From the NCBI GenBank assembly GCA_016584305.1, contig JACEEZ010022542.1:37870-101869 (forward strand): a stretch of DNA of 64,000 nt. The letters are read 5' to 3'. Position 1 is the first letter of the stretch. Each line of letters begins with the position of its first letter. Under the pieces are notes generated by a model that was not told where the DNA came from, ran no database searches, and saw nothing but the letters and a program-made list of their open reading frames with translations. Source of the DNA: Chionoecetes opilio. Its lineage: Eukaryota > Arthropoda > Malacostraca > Decapoda > Majidae. The position numbers and the translations under genes were made by a program. This document shows positions 21,326 through 33,900 of the stretch, piece after piece.

Positions 21326-21549
21326 AACCTTGCACCACAAAGGATATAGGAAGGATAGGAAGGAAAGGATAAATAGGATCACCGGAGAGACATGCAGCCT
21401 CCTGAGGAATATATGAGTGGCGTTTGCTTACTTGGATGAGATGATGAAAAAGCTGATTGTATCCATGATTGCAACAAGGTAGGAATATGCAGCAGTGGTT
21501 CGGTCACCGCATAGAAAGAAAGATATAAGAATGATTGAAAGTATAGATA

Positions 21550-22060
21550 GATAGATAGATATTTTATTGTCCACAAATATACATACAAAAAAATTACATA
21601 ATATACCAAAAATTACTCATGGACCAGAAATTGACTCTAATCAGTAATCAACAAAAATATCAAGGCTCTTAAAAATCTTAATGGGAAACCATGTGGCGCC
21701 TTAGTATTTTTTTTCACATAAAATAAAATATATACTTCCATGTAATAAATATGTCATCTTTTCACAACTAACCTATGAACATGACATCACGTCGCGTCAT
21801 GTTTTGGAGTTACCAATAAGAGACAAACATACACTGTCCTCCCTTTCTCTTCAGCCAATCATGAAAGGCAAGGAAAGGCTGAATTTACACTTTTTGTAAT
21901 CTAGACCTTAATCTTTGTTTTGACAAGCCGGAAGAATTATCGGTTTTACAAGAATTCTGGCGTACATTTTCTCGCTCTCTCTCTCGCTAATAAATCAATC
22001 TAGCTAACTTATTTCTATCCTTATTCAGACTAAAACACCTATTACACTAAAAACAAAAAT
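21550..22060 (-). repeat. Dispersed repeat, family X, copy 2
   Basis: From about 21700 it is the inverse of 3640-3990 (TGACATCACG, CAGCCAATCATGAAA, CAAGAATTCTGGCGTAC, CGCTCTCTCTCTCGC, AGACTAAAACACCTATTACA). Starts with a (ATAG)n tract. Confidence 0.55.
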
Positions 22061-22333
22061 TTGAACCTAACATCGCATTTAAGCTACTACATAAAATAAA
22101 ATAAAAGTCTCACAAATTACAAGTTAAAAAGAAACTCAAAGTACAAAAAAAAACTGAAATGTTAAGATCATCTATAACCTGCATGAAAACAGAAAACTAG
22201 GTAATAATAATAAAAATAATCATCAATAAGTTAATGATACAAAAAACGTGGCACAAATAAAACATCAAAATTTAGGAAAACAATATCAAAAGAACATTTT
22301 GCTAAAACGTCGAAAAATTAAAAACCGAAAAAG

Positions 22334-22627
22334 TTAAGATCTAAAAAGAGGACCAAAATGAATTCCACCCTGGAGACAATTCAGACCAAAATAAGACAAA
22401 CGTTGCTTGCAGCCTTGAAATAGCAATAAAATGTCATGAACAGCAGAACAAATCACGGCATCATCATTTCTTTCATTCATTAGATTTTCCAAAGTTGAAA
22501 TTTGATAAAAATCACGTAATTGTTGTGATACGGGACATTGCTCAAATAGTTTCTTATCGGGGCATTTAAATGGTGCAATGTTGAATTGCTCGTAGTATTT
22601 GCTATCGATTTTTCCATTCACAGTCAA
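22334..22627 (-). CDS. Unrecognised 97-codon open frame
   Basis: An intact minus-strand frame from ATG to stop with non-repetitive composition (KCPDKKLFEQCPVSQQLRDF, LENLMNERNDDAVICSAVHD). It looks protein-like and lies antisense in intron 5, just past family-X repeat copy 2 on the same strand, so it may be part of a decayed mobile element. I do not recognise a domain. It may equally be chance. Confidence 0.25.
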   Translation of the reverse strand: MTVNGKIDSKYYEQFNIAPFKCPDKKLFEQCPVSQQLRDFYQISTLENLMNERNDDAVICSAVHDILLLFQGCKQRLSYFGLNCLQGGIHFGPLFRS

Positions 22628-22639
22628 AACGACGTGTGG

Positions 22640-22999
22640 ACGAGCATATACAGATCTTGCATACGACTGGCAGATATGATTTAATTAGACAGGCAAAAAT
22701 GACAATGACAGTCATGTATGTGCTCAATCGGCTAATCTTTAGTAAAAAAGTGCTTACTGTTATTTTTTTGATTTTTTGATCGTGTTTTAACTGATGAGCA
22801 CTGCCATTTGAAGAGGCAAATAATATACAGATTTGGAAATTTTTTGTTAATATACAGCTAGGCTAGAACGAAATGTGCCAAGAATGACTGGAAAGGAAAA
22901 ACGAAAAGGATTGCTCATATACGTTGAAATACCAGGAAGAGAGATCCTCACAGTTACTTCTTAGGACAAAAAGACAAAAGAATAAAAGGACATTGTATA
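22640..22999. other. No recognised feature
   Basis: AT-rich unique sequence before the giant minisatellite. Confidence 0.4.
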
Positions 23000-25900
23000 A
23001 ATGCCCCATGCAAATACCAGTAATGCCATCCATGGCAGGTACCCCATTAATACCCCATGAGGACCCCAGAATACCTGAACGGTTACCCAGTAATGCATGA
23101 GTACCCAGTAATGACCCATGCAGTACTCTAGAATGCCCCCATAAGGTACAATAAATGCCCCCATGCAAATACCCCAGTAATGCCCCCATGCAGGTACCCC
23201 AGTAATACCCCCATGCAGGTACCCCAGTAATCCCCATGCAGGTACCCCAGTAATGCCCCATGCAGTACCCCAGTAATGCCCCCATGCAGGTACCCCAGTA
23301 ATACCCCCATGCAGGTACCCCAGTAATGCCCCATGCAGTACCCCAGTAATCCCCCATGCAGTACCCCAGTAATACCCCCATGCAGGTCCCCAGTAATGCC
23401 CCCATGCAGGTACCCCAGTAATGCCCCCATGCAGGTACCCCAGTAATGCCCCCATGCAGGTACCCCAGTAATGCCCCCATGCAGGTACCCCAGTAATGCC
23501 CCCATGCAGGTACCCCAGTAATACCCCCATGCAGATACCCCAGTAATACCCCCATGCAGGTACCCCAGTAATGCCCCCATGCAGGTACCCCAGTAATGCC
23601 CCATGCAGGTACCCCAGTAATACACCCATGCAGGTACCCAGTAATGCCCCCATGCAGGTACCCCAGTAATCCCCATGCAGGTACCCCAGTAATACCCCCA
23701 TGCAGGTACCCCAGTAATCCCCATGCAGGTACCCCAGTAATCCCCCATGCAGGTACCCCAGTAATGCCCCATGCAGGTACCCCAGTAATACCCCATGCAG
23801 GTACCCCAGTAATGCCCCCATGCAGGTACCCCAGTAATGCCCCCATGCAGGTACCCCAGTAATGCCCCCATGCAGATACCCCAGTAATGCCCCATGCAGG
23901 TACCCCAGTAATACCCTCATGCAGGTACCCCAGTAATGCCCCCATGCAGGTACCCCAGTAATCCCCCATGCAGGTACCCCAGTAATGCCCCCATGCAGGT
24001 ACCCCAGTAATACCCCCATGCAGGTACCCCAGTAATGCCCCCATGCAGGTACCCCAGTAATGCCCCCATGCAGGTACCCCAGTAATACCCCATGCAGATA
24101 CCCCAGTAATGCCCCCATGCAGTACCCCAGTAATACCCCATGCAGGTACCCCAGTAATGCCCAGCAGGTACCCCAGTAATGCACCAGGCAGGTACCCCAG
24201 TAATGCCCCCATGCAGGTACCCCAGTAATGCCCCCATGCAGGTACCCCAGTAATGCCCCATGCCAGTAATCCCCCAGTAATAACACCCATGCAGGTACTC
24301 CAGTAATGCCCCCAGCAGTACCCCAGTAATGCCCCCATGCAGGTACCCCAGTAATGCCCCCATGCAGGTACCCCAGTAATGCCCCCATGCAGGTACCCCA
24401 GTAATGCCCCCATGCAGATACCCCAGTAATGCACCAGCAGGTACCCCAGTAATCACCCCATGCAGAGTACCCCAGTAATGCCCCCATGCAGGTACCCCAG
24501 TAATGCCCCCATGCAGGTACCCCAGTAATGCCCCCATGCAGGTACCCCAGTAATGCCCCCATGCAGTACCCCAGTAATGCACGCAGGCAGGTACCCCAGT
24601 AATGCACCCAGGCAGGTACCCCAGTAATGCCCCCATGCAGGTACCCCAGTAATGCCCCCATGCAGGTACCCCAGTAATGCCCCATGCAGGTACCCCAGTA
24701 ATGCCCCCATGCAGGTACCCCAGTAATGCACGCAGGCAGGTACCCCAGTAATGCCCCATGCAGGTACCCCAGTAATGCTCCCATGCAGGTACCCCAGTAA
24801 TGCCCCCATGCAGGTACCCCAGTAATGCCCCATGCAGGTACCCCAGTAATGCACCCATGCAGGTACCCCAGTAATGCACCAGCAGGTACCCCAGTAATGC
24901 CCCAGCAGGTACCCCAGTAATGCCCCATGCAGGTACCCCAGTAATGCACGCAGCAGGTACCCCAGTAATGCCCCCATGCAGGTACTCCAGTAATGCCCCC
25001 ATGCAGGTACCCCAGTAATGCCCCCATGCAGGTACCCCAGTAATGCCCGCGTCCCATATGCCCCATGCAGTACCCCAGTAATGCACCCATGCAGGTACCC
25101 CAGTAATGCCCCCATGCAGGTACCCCAGTAATGCCCCCATGCAGGTACCCCAGTAATGCACCCATGCAGGTACTCCAGTAATGCCCCCATGCAGGTACCC
25201 CAGTAATGCCCCCATGCAGGTACCCCAGTAATGCCCCCATGCAGGTACCCCAGTAATGCCCAATGCATACCCCAGATGCACAGGCGTACCCAGTAATGCA
25301 CGCAGGCAGGTACCCCAGTAATACACCCATGCAGGTACCCAGTAATGCACGCAGGCAGGTACCCCAGTAATCACCCCATGCAGGTACCCCAGTAATGCAC
25401 GCAGGCAGGTACCCCAGTAATACACCCATGCAGGTACCCCAGTAATGCACGCAGGCAGGTACCCCAGTAATACCCCCATGCAGGTACCCCAGTAATGCAC
25501 GCAGGCAGGTACCCCAGTAATGCCCCATGCAGGTACCCCAGTAATGCCCCATGCAGGTACCCCAGTAATGCCCCCATGCAGGTACCCCAGTAATGCACCC
25601 CATGCAGGTACCCCAGTAATGCCCCCATGCAGGTACCCCAGTAATGCCCCCATGCAGGTACCCCAGTAATGCCACGCAGTGCAGGTACCCCAGTAATACC
25701 CCATGCAGGTACCCCAGTAATGCCCCCATGCAGGTACCCCAGTAATGCCCCCATGCAGGTACCTCAGTAATGCACGCAGGCAGGTACCCCAGTAATACCC
25801 CATGCAGATACCCCAGTAATGCCCCCATGTAGATACCCCAGTAATAAACCCATGCAGGTACCCAGTAATGCACGCAGGCAGGTACCCCAGTAATACCCCC

Positions 25901-27951
25901 ATGCAGATACCCCAGTAATGCCCCCAGTGCAGGTACCCCAGTAATGCCCCCATGCAGGTACCCCAGTAATACCCTCATGCAGATACCCCAGTAATGCCCC
26001 CATGCAGATACCCCAGTAATACACCCATGCAGGTACCCCAGTAATACACCCATGCAGGTACCCCAGTAATGCACGCAGGCAGGTACCCCAGTAATGCCCC
26101 CATGCAGATACCCCAGTAATGCCCCATGCAGGTACCCCAGTAATGCACGCAGGCAGGTACCCCAGTAATCCCCCATGCAGATACCCCAGTAATGCCCCCA
26201 TGCAGGTACCCCAGTAATGCCCCATGCAGGTACCCCAGTAATACCCCCATGCAGATACCCCAGTAATGCCCCCATGCAGGTACCCCAGTAATGCCCCCAT
26301 GCAGGTACCCCAGTAATACCCCATGCAGGTAACCCAGTAATGCCCCCATGCAGGTACCCCAGTAATGCACGCAGCAGGTACCCCAGTAATACCCCATGCA
26401 GGTACCCCAGTAATACACCCATGCAGGTACCCCAGTAATGCCCCATGCAGGTACCCCAGTAATGCCCCCATGCAGGTACCCCAGTAATGCACGCAGGCAG
26501 GTACCCCAGTAATACCCCCATGCAGGTACCCCAGTAATGCCCCCATGCAGGTACCCCAGTAATGCCCCATGGCAGGTACCCCAGTAATACACCCATGCAG
26601 GTACCCCAGTAATGCACGCAGGCAGGTACCCCAGTAATGCCCCCATGCAGGTACCCCAGTAATGCACGCAGGCAGGTACCCCAGTAATACCCCATGCAGG
26701 TACCCCAGTAATGCCCCCATGCAGGTACCCCAGTAATGCCCCCATGCAGGTACCCCAGTAATGCCCCCATGCAGGTACCCCAGTAATGCCCCCATGCAGG
26801 TACCCCAGTAATACCCCATGCAGGTACCCCAGTAATGCACGCAGCAGGTAGTACCCCAGTAATGCCCCCATGCAGATACCCCAGTAATGCCCCCATGCAG
26901 GTACCCCAGTAATGCCACCATGCAGATACCCCAGTAATGCCCCCATGCAGTACCCCAGTAATGCCCCCATGCAGGTACCCCAGTAATGCCCCCATGCAGT
27001 ACCCCAGTAATGCCCCCATGCAGGTACCCCAGTAATGCCCCCATGCAGGTACCCCAGTAATACACCCATGCAGGTACCCCAGTAATGCACGCAGGCAGGT
27101 ACCCCAGTAATTCCCCATGCAGGTACCCCAGTAATGCCCCCATGGCAGGTACCCCAGTAATGCCCCCATGCAGATACCCCAGTAATGCCCCAGCAGGTAC
27201 CCCAGTAATACACCCATGCAGGTACCCCAGTAATGCCCCCATGCAGGTACCCCAGTAATGCCCCCATGCAGATACCCCAGTAATGCCCCCATGCAGGTAC
27301 CCCAGTAATACACCCATGCAGGTACCCCAGTAATGCACGCAGGCAGGTACCCCAGTAATGCCCCCATGCAGATACCCCAGTAATGCCCCCATGCAGGTAC
27401 CCCAGTAATGCCCCCATGCAGGTACCCCAGTAATGCACGCAGGCAGGTACCCCAGTAATGCACCCATGCAGGTACCCCAGTAATGCCCCCATGCAGGTAC
27501 CCCAGTAATGCACGCAGGCAGGTACCCCAGTAATGCCCCCAGGCAGGTACCCCAGTAATCCCCCATGCAGGTACCCCAGTAATGCCCCCATGCAGGTACC
27601 CCAGTAATGTCCCCATGCAGGTACCCCAGTAATGCCCCCATGCAGGTACCCCAGTAATACACCCATGCAGGTACCCCAGTAATACACCCATGCAGGTACC
27701 CCAGTAATGCCGCAGCAGGTACCCAGTAATGCCCCCATGCAGGTACCCCAGTAATGCACCCATGCAGGTACCCCAGTAATACACCCATGCAGGTACCCCA
27801 GTAATGCACGCAGGCAGGTACCCCAGTAATGCCCCCATGCAGGTACCCCAGTAATGCCCCCATGCAGGTACCCCAGTAATACACCCATGCAGGTACCCCA
27901 GTAATGCACGCAGGCAGGTACCCCAGTAATGCACGCAGGCAGGCAGGTTCC
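23000..27951. repeat. Giant 25-bp minisatellite, about 200 copies
   Basis: Unit CCCCAGTAATGCCCCCATGC followed by AGGTA. Variants include a 24-bp form (CCCCATG), ACACCCATG, ACGCAGGCAGG, AGATA for AGGTA and GTGCAG. Variants are interspersed; the ACGCAGGC type is common only beyond about 24570, so the array has subdomains. Nearly every unit holds a GGTACC site. In the minus strand all three frames are stop-free (25 mod 3 = 1), which produces frames of up to 1,685 codons cycling through GVPAWGHYWGTCMGALLGYL-like text; these are not genes. Confidence 0.98.
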
Positions 27952-28044
27952 CAAACCATACAGGTATGCAGTATGCCAGGTGCACTTTCCTTTGCTGTGT
28001 AAACATTGTAAACAACATCCGGCCGGCCCTTGTGTGTCCTGTAG

Positions 28045-28321
28045 GGTGCGCCGGGAGAGGGTGGCCTCAACGGGCGGCCTGGGCCAGTGGGAGACGCAGG
28101 CCTTCAAGGAGTTTATAACCCCAGTGACACCACTGTTTACCGAGGGCCTCCAGGACCCCAGGGCATCACTGGTCCCTTAGGCTTCCCCGGGGACGATGGT
28201 TTTGATGGTCGACAGGGAGCAGCGGGCCTGCGTGGCTCCCCGGGCCTCCCGGGCACTGACGGGGAGGACGGAACAGCGGGAGCCGACGGACGCTCGGAGA
28301 AAGGCGATGCTGGAGATGACG
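28045..28321 (+). CDS. Collagen IV exon with a Tyr-containing interruption
   Basis: 277 nt, phase 0 in, phase 1 out. Seven triplets, then the interruption GVYNPSDTTVYRG, then a long run of triplets (GPP GPQ GIT ... GAD), then a short break GRSEKG before GDA GDD. The acceptor is cctgtag|gg, 93 nt downstream of the end of the giant 25-bp array. The donor is g|gtgagt, with a 33-bp array starting about 160 nt later. It joins in frame to exon 5 upstream despite the 8-kb intron. Confidence 0.9.
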
Positions 28322-28480
28322 GTGAGTGTTGTGGGACATTGGGGATAATGATCAGGGCCGGTATCTGATGGAAGGCTAGGCAGCTGTGCCTCTTCCATGG
28401 CTACTCTTTAAGTTTTGTGTGCAATAGTCAGAGGGAACAATGATTATGTAGCGGTAAATGTCCTGTTGCTACCACCAGAA

Positions 28481-29488
28481 CCAACAATGGTGTAGTGGTG
28501 AGCAACAGTGCTGCCAACAATGGTGTAGTGGTGAGCAACACTGCTGCCAACAATGGTGTAGTGGTGAGCAACACTGCTGCCAACAATGGTGTAGTGGTGA
28601 GCAACAGTGCTGCCAACAATGGTGTAGTGGTGAGCAACACTGCTGCCAACAATGGTGTAGTGGTGAGCAACAGTGCTGCCAACAATGGTGTAGTGGTGAG
28701 CAACAGTGCTGCCAACAATGGTGTAGTGGTGAGCAACAGTGCTGCCAACAATGGTGTAGTGGTGAGCAACAGTGCTGCCAACAATGGTGTAGTGGTGAGC
28801 AACAGTGCTGCCAACAATGGTGTAGTGGTGAGCAACAGTGCTGCCAACAATGGTGTAGTGGTGAGCAACAGTGCTGCCAACAATGGTGTAGTGGTGAGCA
28901 ACAGTGCTGCCAACAATGGTGTAGTGGTGAGCAACAGTGCTGCCAACAATGGTGTAGTGGTGAGCAACAGTGCTGCCAACAATGGTGTAGTGGTGAGCAA
29001 CAGTGCTGCCAACAATGGTGTAGTGGTGAGCAACAGTGCTGCCAACAATGGTGTAGTGGTGAGCAACAGAGCTGCCAACAATGGTGTAGTGGTGAACAAC
29101 ACTGCTGCCAACAATGGTGTAGTGGTGAGCAACAGTGCTGCCAACAATGGTGTAGTGGTGAGCAACAGTGCTGCCAACAATGGTGTAGTGGTGAGCAACA
29201 GTGCTGCCAACAATGGTGTAGTGGTGAGCAACAGTGCTGCCAACAATGGTGTAGTGGTGAACAACACTGCTGCCAACAATGGTGTAGTGGTGAACAACAG
29301 TGCTGCCAACAATGGTGTAGTGGTGAACAACAGTGCTGCCAACAATGGTGTAGTGGTGAACAACACTGCTGCCAACAATGGTGTAGTGGTGAACAACAGT
29401 GCTGCCAACAATGGTGTAGTGGTGAACAACAGTGCTGCCAACAATGGTGTAGTGGTGAGCAACAGTGCTGCCAACAATGGTGTAGCGG
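28481..29488. repeat. 33-bp minisatellite, about 30 copies
   Basis: Unit CCAACAATGGTGTAGTGGTG followed by AGCAACAGTGCTG. Few variants: CAACAC for CAACAG, and GAACAAC instead of GAGCAAC, which clusters after 29230. A multiple of three, so frames stay open on both strands. Confidence 0.98.
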
Positions 29489-29869
29489 AAATACTGCTGT
29501 TTGAAGTGAGAGGCCGAGCACAGGACAAAGGGCAAAGAAAGGCACCACTACTGGCACCAATTATTATATAATGGTGAAACTGCTGCTACCAATTATGTAG
29601 CGATGTGGAATGATAAAAAGACATGGTCAGCTTGATTGTGAAACTATACATTGACCATAATAGGGTAGTGTGAATGAAACACAAAAGCGGCTTTATCGCC
29701 ACGCGTAGTGGTGTGCTCACTGTGTGGGGCACAAAAATACAGTAGGAATGAGTTAGGAAGTTAGGAAGGAGTTATGATTGCAGTAAAAAAAAAAAAAAAA
29801 TATTTAAGTGGAGATTGGAGAAGGAACACCAGAATTGATTCAAATATGCTGAGAAACTAGTAAAGGAAG

Positions 29870-30640
29870 AAGAAGAGATATTGCCGTGGCATACGTTCCA
29901 CCAAAAACTAGGTCATGGAGAGGTGATGAATATCAAGAAATGTTGAACAACACAACCGGACAACTGGGGAAACTAATGGAGACAAGTGTTGACTTGATTT
30001 TGATGGGTGACTATTACTGTAAGGAGGTAACCTGGGAGGAGTGCTGTGCTGGATCTGCTGTTCACAAAGGAGACTGGCATTGTTGATGACTTGGGATACT
30101 TGTGTCCATTTGGAAAGAGTGACCATGTGGTACTAGAGTTTGAAATGCCAGATAAGATAAGATTTTCATCCTATCTAGACTCTTTGCAAGTACCAACTAC
30201 AAGGTTATTGACAATACAAAGCGCTGCCACATCAGCACGAACTAGGCGGACTCGAACCGCTGACCGAATGCACAGGGACGCTGCACATTGCGAACTCACG
30301 TCTCTACCAACCTTGCCACCCTGACGGGCTGAAATGCCAGAGGATATTGTGGAACCAAAGGATGAGAGACATAGACAGGGCAGATACAATTATGGAAAAG
30401 CCAACTTTGGGGGATTACAGAAGTTCTTTACTGAAGGCAATTATTGGAGTCCCTTTCATCAGGCCCAAAATGTGGAAGAGAAGTGGGAATGTATGGCAAT
30501 GTATTCTTGGCAATGTATAACACTGCTGTTGATAAGAGTGTACCAAAGATAACAGGGAAGGAACACTGGAGGAATGACTGGTGTAATAGAAGATGTGAAG
30601 TCGCAAAAAGAAGTAGCTCATTCAGTTAGGTAGCAGTGAT
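29870..30640 (+). mobile_element. LINE-C endonuclease region, split by a SINE
   Basis: Reads AVAYVPPKTRSWRGDEYQEM, then VDLILMGDYYCKEVTWEE (AP-endonuclease motif around GD(F/Y)NCK), then LDLLFTKETGIVDDLGY and PFGKSDHVVLEFEMP across frameshifts. After the inserted SINE (30151-30329) it continues with YNYGKANFGGLQKFFTEG. Several frame breaks; dead copy. Confidence 0.7.
30151..30329 (-). mobile_element. tRNA-derived SINE, family 2, copy 2
   Basis: Inverted orientation (B-box complement GGACTCGAACCGC). Flanked by the duplicated target gaaatgccag (30141-30150 and 30331-30340), which interrupts the LINE-C frame. Confidence 0.8.
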
Positions 30641-30804
30641 CATTGTGAAATAAGGTTTGGTTTGGAATGGGAGGAAGGCTCAATAAGTGTTCATTTGCAT
30701 AAGGTACCTGAGTGTCACAAAGGCCACATACTAAACCCCTTCTGTGTACCATCAGTGGCTGCTGATGATGAGGACAGTAGTATTTGCCACAGCACTTACC
30801 GCTA

Positions 30805-31132
30805 CAGCTAAGTATTAATTATCCGACCTTGGGGGGACCGAAGGTAGGTCGGATAATTGGAATAGTCGGATGTTCGGATATCACAGTAACCATAAACGTA
30901 AGGACAAAATGGTATAGAACATAAAAGATGCAGCTCTTGAAGGCCGATCCAGTGGTACAGTATATGCGAAAGTAAAATTCATGCATAAATAAAGCCACAA
31001 ATCCATGTTTTCTAAAAACTAAAAAAAACTAAGTAAAATAAATGGCCAAAACAAGACACCATGTGGTGGTGAAAAAAGTCGGTTGTTTGGACAAGTCGGA
31101 TGTTTGGAGGTCGGATGTTGGGAATTTGGTTG
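30805..31132. mobile_element. pogo-like MITE, family P1, copy 1
   Basis: CAGCTAAGTATTAATTATCC ... GTCGGATGTTGGGAATTTGG-TTG, TA on both sides. Copies 2 and 3 are at 42044-42367 and 60169-60514. Confidence 0.85.
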
Positions 31133-31373
31133 TATCTGTTCTGTCTGTACATTGTAGCCTACATATCAAGATCATAAAGGTTACTGACAGGACTTGCAAG
31201 GTGGGACCCAGTGTGCCCGTGGTTAAGTAGGTGTGTAAGACTGTTAGAGATATCAAGCATGGAATGGATGTTGGCTTGGCCATACATCACACCCTCACAT
31301 CACACTGTTGACATAGCTTTTCTCCCGACCACGAGTCTGTATCCACTTTTCAATTTACTTTTCTTAACCCCTT

Positions 31374-31575
31374 GAAGCCCTGAACGTAATTTCCATTGTA
31401 ATTTGTGTGCCATTAGACAATTTTTAGTGACTATAAGCAATATTTAATAGATATAACCTGTTTAATATCCTTGTCGACTAACTAATTTGGTATATTCAGT
31501 CACTTTTCGTAAGTTTAGGGCTACCAACAGACGATTTTATATAGCAAAGGAAACATCTGGGCGTGAAGGGGTTAA
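31374..31575 (+). mobile_element. piggyBac-like MITE, copy 2
   Basis: TTAACCCCTTGAAGCCCTGA ... GGGCGTGAAGGGGTTAA with about 85% visible identity to the copy at 18399. Confidence 0.8.
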
Positions 31576-31664
31576 AAAGTGATAATCCTTTGACCCATTT
31601 ATAGGATAATGAATTGCTGTTGATGACTTCACGGAATATTTATTAATATTTTGTATGTTTTCAG

Positions 31665-31841
31665 GCTACTCTGGCTTTATTGGGCGGCAGGGATCCCAGG
31701 GCCATAAGGGTCCCCCGGGCATCCCAGGCCTCAAGGGTCTGCCAGGAGACCCAGCGTTTGGCAGCAAGGGGGAGCCTGGCTTCTCTGGTCTGCCGGGCTC
31801 TAATGGGATACGGGGCCCCATAGGCTTCTCAGGACCTTCAG
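31665..31841 (+). CDS. Collagen IV exon
   Basis: 177 nt, phase 1 to phase 1. Reads (G)[26 protein letters not shown], then the break GDPAFG, then [27 protein letters not shown]. The acceptor is tttcag|gc after a T-rich tract and the donor is cag|gtaatg. A (CT)n/(CTCTCG)n microsatellite starts about 50 bp after the donor. Confidence 0.92.
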
Positions 31842-31893
31842 GTAATGGGCCTTGAGCCTCACTACTCATGTGTGGGGCGCCATTGTGGGGAAT

Positions 31894-32127
<234 letters not shown>

Positions 32128-32129
32128 TA

Positions 32130-32880
32130 TGTTTATGGAACAAGTGTTGTGTCTCTGTGTCTGTGTGTTATGTCTATGTCAGTGTATGCTATGAAGGCAT
32201 TGCTCATTTCCATTTCTGTATCACCAAAGAATAACCATTTTCTTTACCTAGGGGAAAGGAGTATGAGGACATATTTAATGAAGGGTCAGGCACAGTTCAA
32301 GGTAGGACTGCCACTTTGTTCCTGATACCGGATACCAAACCAAAATTACAAACACAGACACAGACATAACACTTGGGCCATAAACATAACAGGGAACAAC
32401 ATGTGAAGGGAAATCCGTAGGCTGCAGGGATTGATGAGACAGCTGGAGGCCATTGTGTAGTGAGCCTCTCCCCTGGGCCTGTGTGGGGGACCAGGGTGTG
32501 GAAGGCTGTCCAGGTGTCAGGCTGCCAAAGCAAGGGATTCATGGTTCACTACAGTGTTGTAGAATGAAACTATATTGTGCACTCAAGAACTCAAGATTCA
32601 AAAATTCAATAATGTTGAAAGATTGACCTCAGGCTATGGTTATTGCGATGATGAACAAGACATGGAAGTTGGCGCCATGGGACAAATTCAAGGCATTGTG
32701 AATACTGAAGGCTAGTAATGAGGCATTAAAGGGTTAAGGTCAAAGAGCTATTAAAATAGACAAAAGAAAAAGCCAGCAGAGATTGGTTCAGGAGAGGTTC
32801 AGCTTTTACTGTAGAGTTATGGACTTCATTATATCAAGAAATTATATTGACAGAGAGAGTAAGAGCGTAAAGCCCCGTCC
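32130..32880. other. No recognised feature
   Basis: Unique intronic sequence; nothing supported. Confidence 0.4.
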
Positions 32881-33201
32881 ACACTACCACTCACCACCGT
32901 CGGCGCTTCCCGTCGAACAGTGTTCGTAACTCAAAAGTGGCAGTGTGGACACGATGCCGACGAGCAAAATGTAACCGTCGGCGCTGCCCGCCAACATTCA
33001 GCAGGTTTAATATTGGGCGGGCATGCCCGTCACTCACGGTTCAGCGCCGAACATATGCTTCAAGTTATCGGCAGTTTTCACCATCTAGATATTTGTGTAT
33101 TGCTATGTACCGTATACCATCAGAACCAAGAAAGTCAGCTGATTACGAATAATGTGAATATGCAAGCGCCGACGGTGGTGAGTGGTAGTGTGGACGGGGC
33201 G
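32881..33201. mobile_element. TIR MITE (possibly PIF/Harbinger-like)
   Basis: GCCCCGTCCACACTACCACT-CACCACCGTCGGCGCTT at the left pairs over about 37 bp with the right end. TAA is present on both sides. A 3-bp target and GC-rich TIR suggest Harbinger, but this is inference. Confidence 0.7.
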
Positions 33202-33304
33202 TAAGAGTTATGACTCAAGAAACAATGGAGAGTCTGAAAATAGTACATAAATGGCAACGTGGATGGGATGTATCAGCAAACTTAGAAGCAAAGAAATTAT
33301 TCAA

Positions 33305-33372
33305 GATCAGTGTACGAAACAACTAACAAAACCTGGGTACGAAACAACCTGCGTACAAAACTCCCTGTGACC
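33305..33372 (+). mobile_element. Partial pogo-like MITE end
   Basis: Contains ACCTGGGTACGAAACAAC and AAAACTCCCTGTGACC, matching the right end of 10742-10970. Confidence 0.55.
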
Positions 33373-33404
33373 AATATGATGCAGTGGGAAGGTCAAGAGA
33401 CAAG

Positions 33405-33515
33405 GCTTCGAGGTGATGACACGCCTGCCAAAGCGGATCTGCTATTCACAAAGGAGACAGACTTAACTAACAATTTGGATTACTTTAGCATTTACTTTAC
33501 CATTTAGAAAGAGTG
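33405..33515 (+). mobile_element. LINE-C endonuclease relic
   Basis: Reads ADLLFTKETDLTNNLDYF, matching the LDLLFTKE.. segment of 29870-30640. Confidence 0.5.
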
Positions 33516-33639
33516 ACCGTTGCCCGAGAGAAGTTGTGTGTTGTGAGTGATGGTGAATAACCTACACATTACTGCATTCATGTTGATGTTTTTGTTTTTT
33601 TTTGAGTTGTGATCAGAATGTCAAAAGTTTATGATAAAA

Positions 33640-33890
33640 TGTTTTCAGCTGTTCAAGTATACATTTTATGGAAATATCTTATCTCATCAGTATCATATCA
33701 TAAGTTTCCTTTCAAACTGTTCTATTGCAGCTACTGTAGACGGACATTGTTCTTCTCCTAAGTCTATCAATAGTGGTATGCCTCAGGGTTCTGTCCCATC
33801 ACCCACTCTTTTTCTATTATTCATTAATGATCTTCTAAGTCTAACTCAAAGCATATCCGATGCCTTTACGATGCCTTTTCCAATTTTGTA
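33640..33890 (+). mobile_element. LINE-D (jockey-like) reverse transcriptase fragment
   Basis: Reads INSGMPQGSVPSPTLFLLFI followed by [14 protein letters not shown]: the RT PQGS...P.LF..FINDL block. It ends within about 15 bp of the exon 8 acceptor. The catalytic segment is missing. Confidence 0.7.
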
Positions 33891-33900
33891 TATTTCCCAG

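Noticed and set aside
22961..28018. Minus-strand open frame of 1,685 codons (and nested ones of 768, 710, 678, 523)
   Set aside because: Produced by the 25-bp array, whose minus strand has no stop in any frame. Because 25 mod 3 = 1, indels only permute frames. No codon bias or conserved domain; antisense to the collagen intron.
23000..29490. CRISPR-like array
   Set aside because: Units are contiguous tandem copies with no unique spacers, in a eukaryotic intron.
28428..29571. Five overlapping frames of about 350 codons on both strands
   Set aside because: All derive from the 33-bp repeat (multiple of three) with no stops on either strand.
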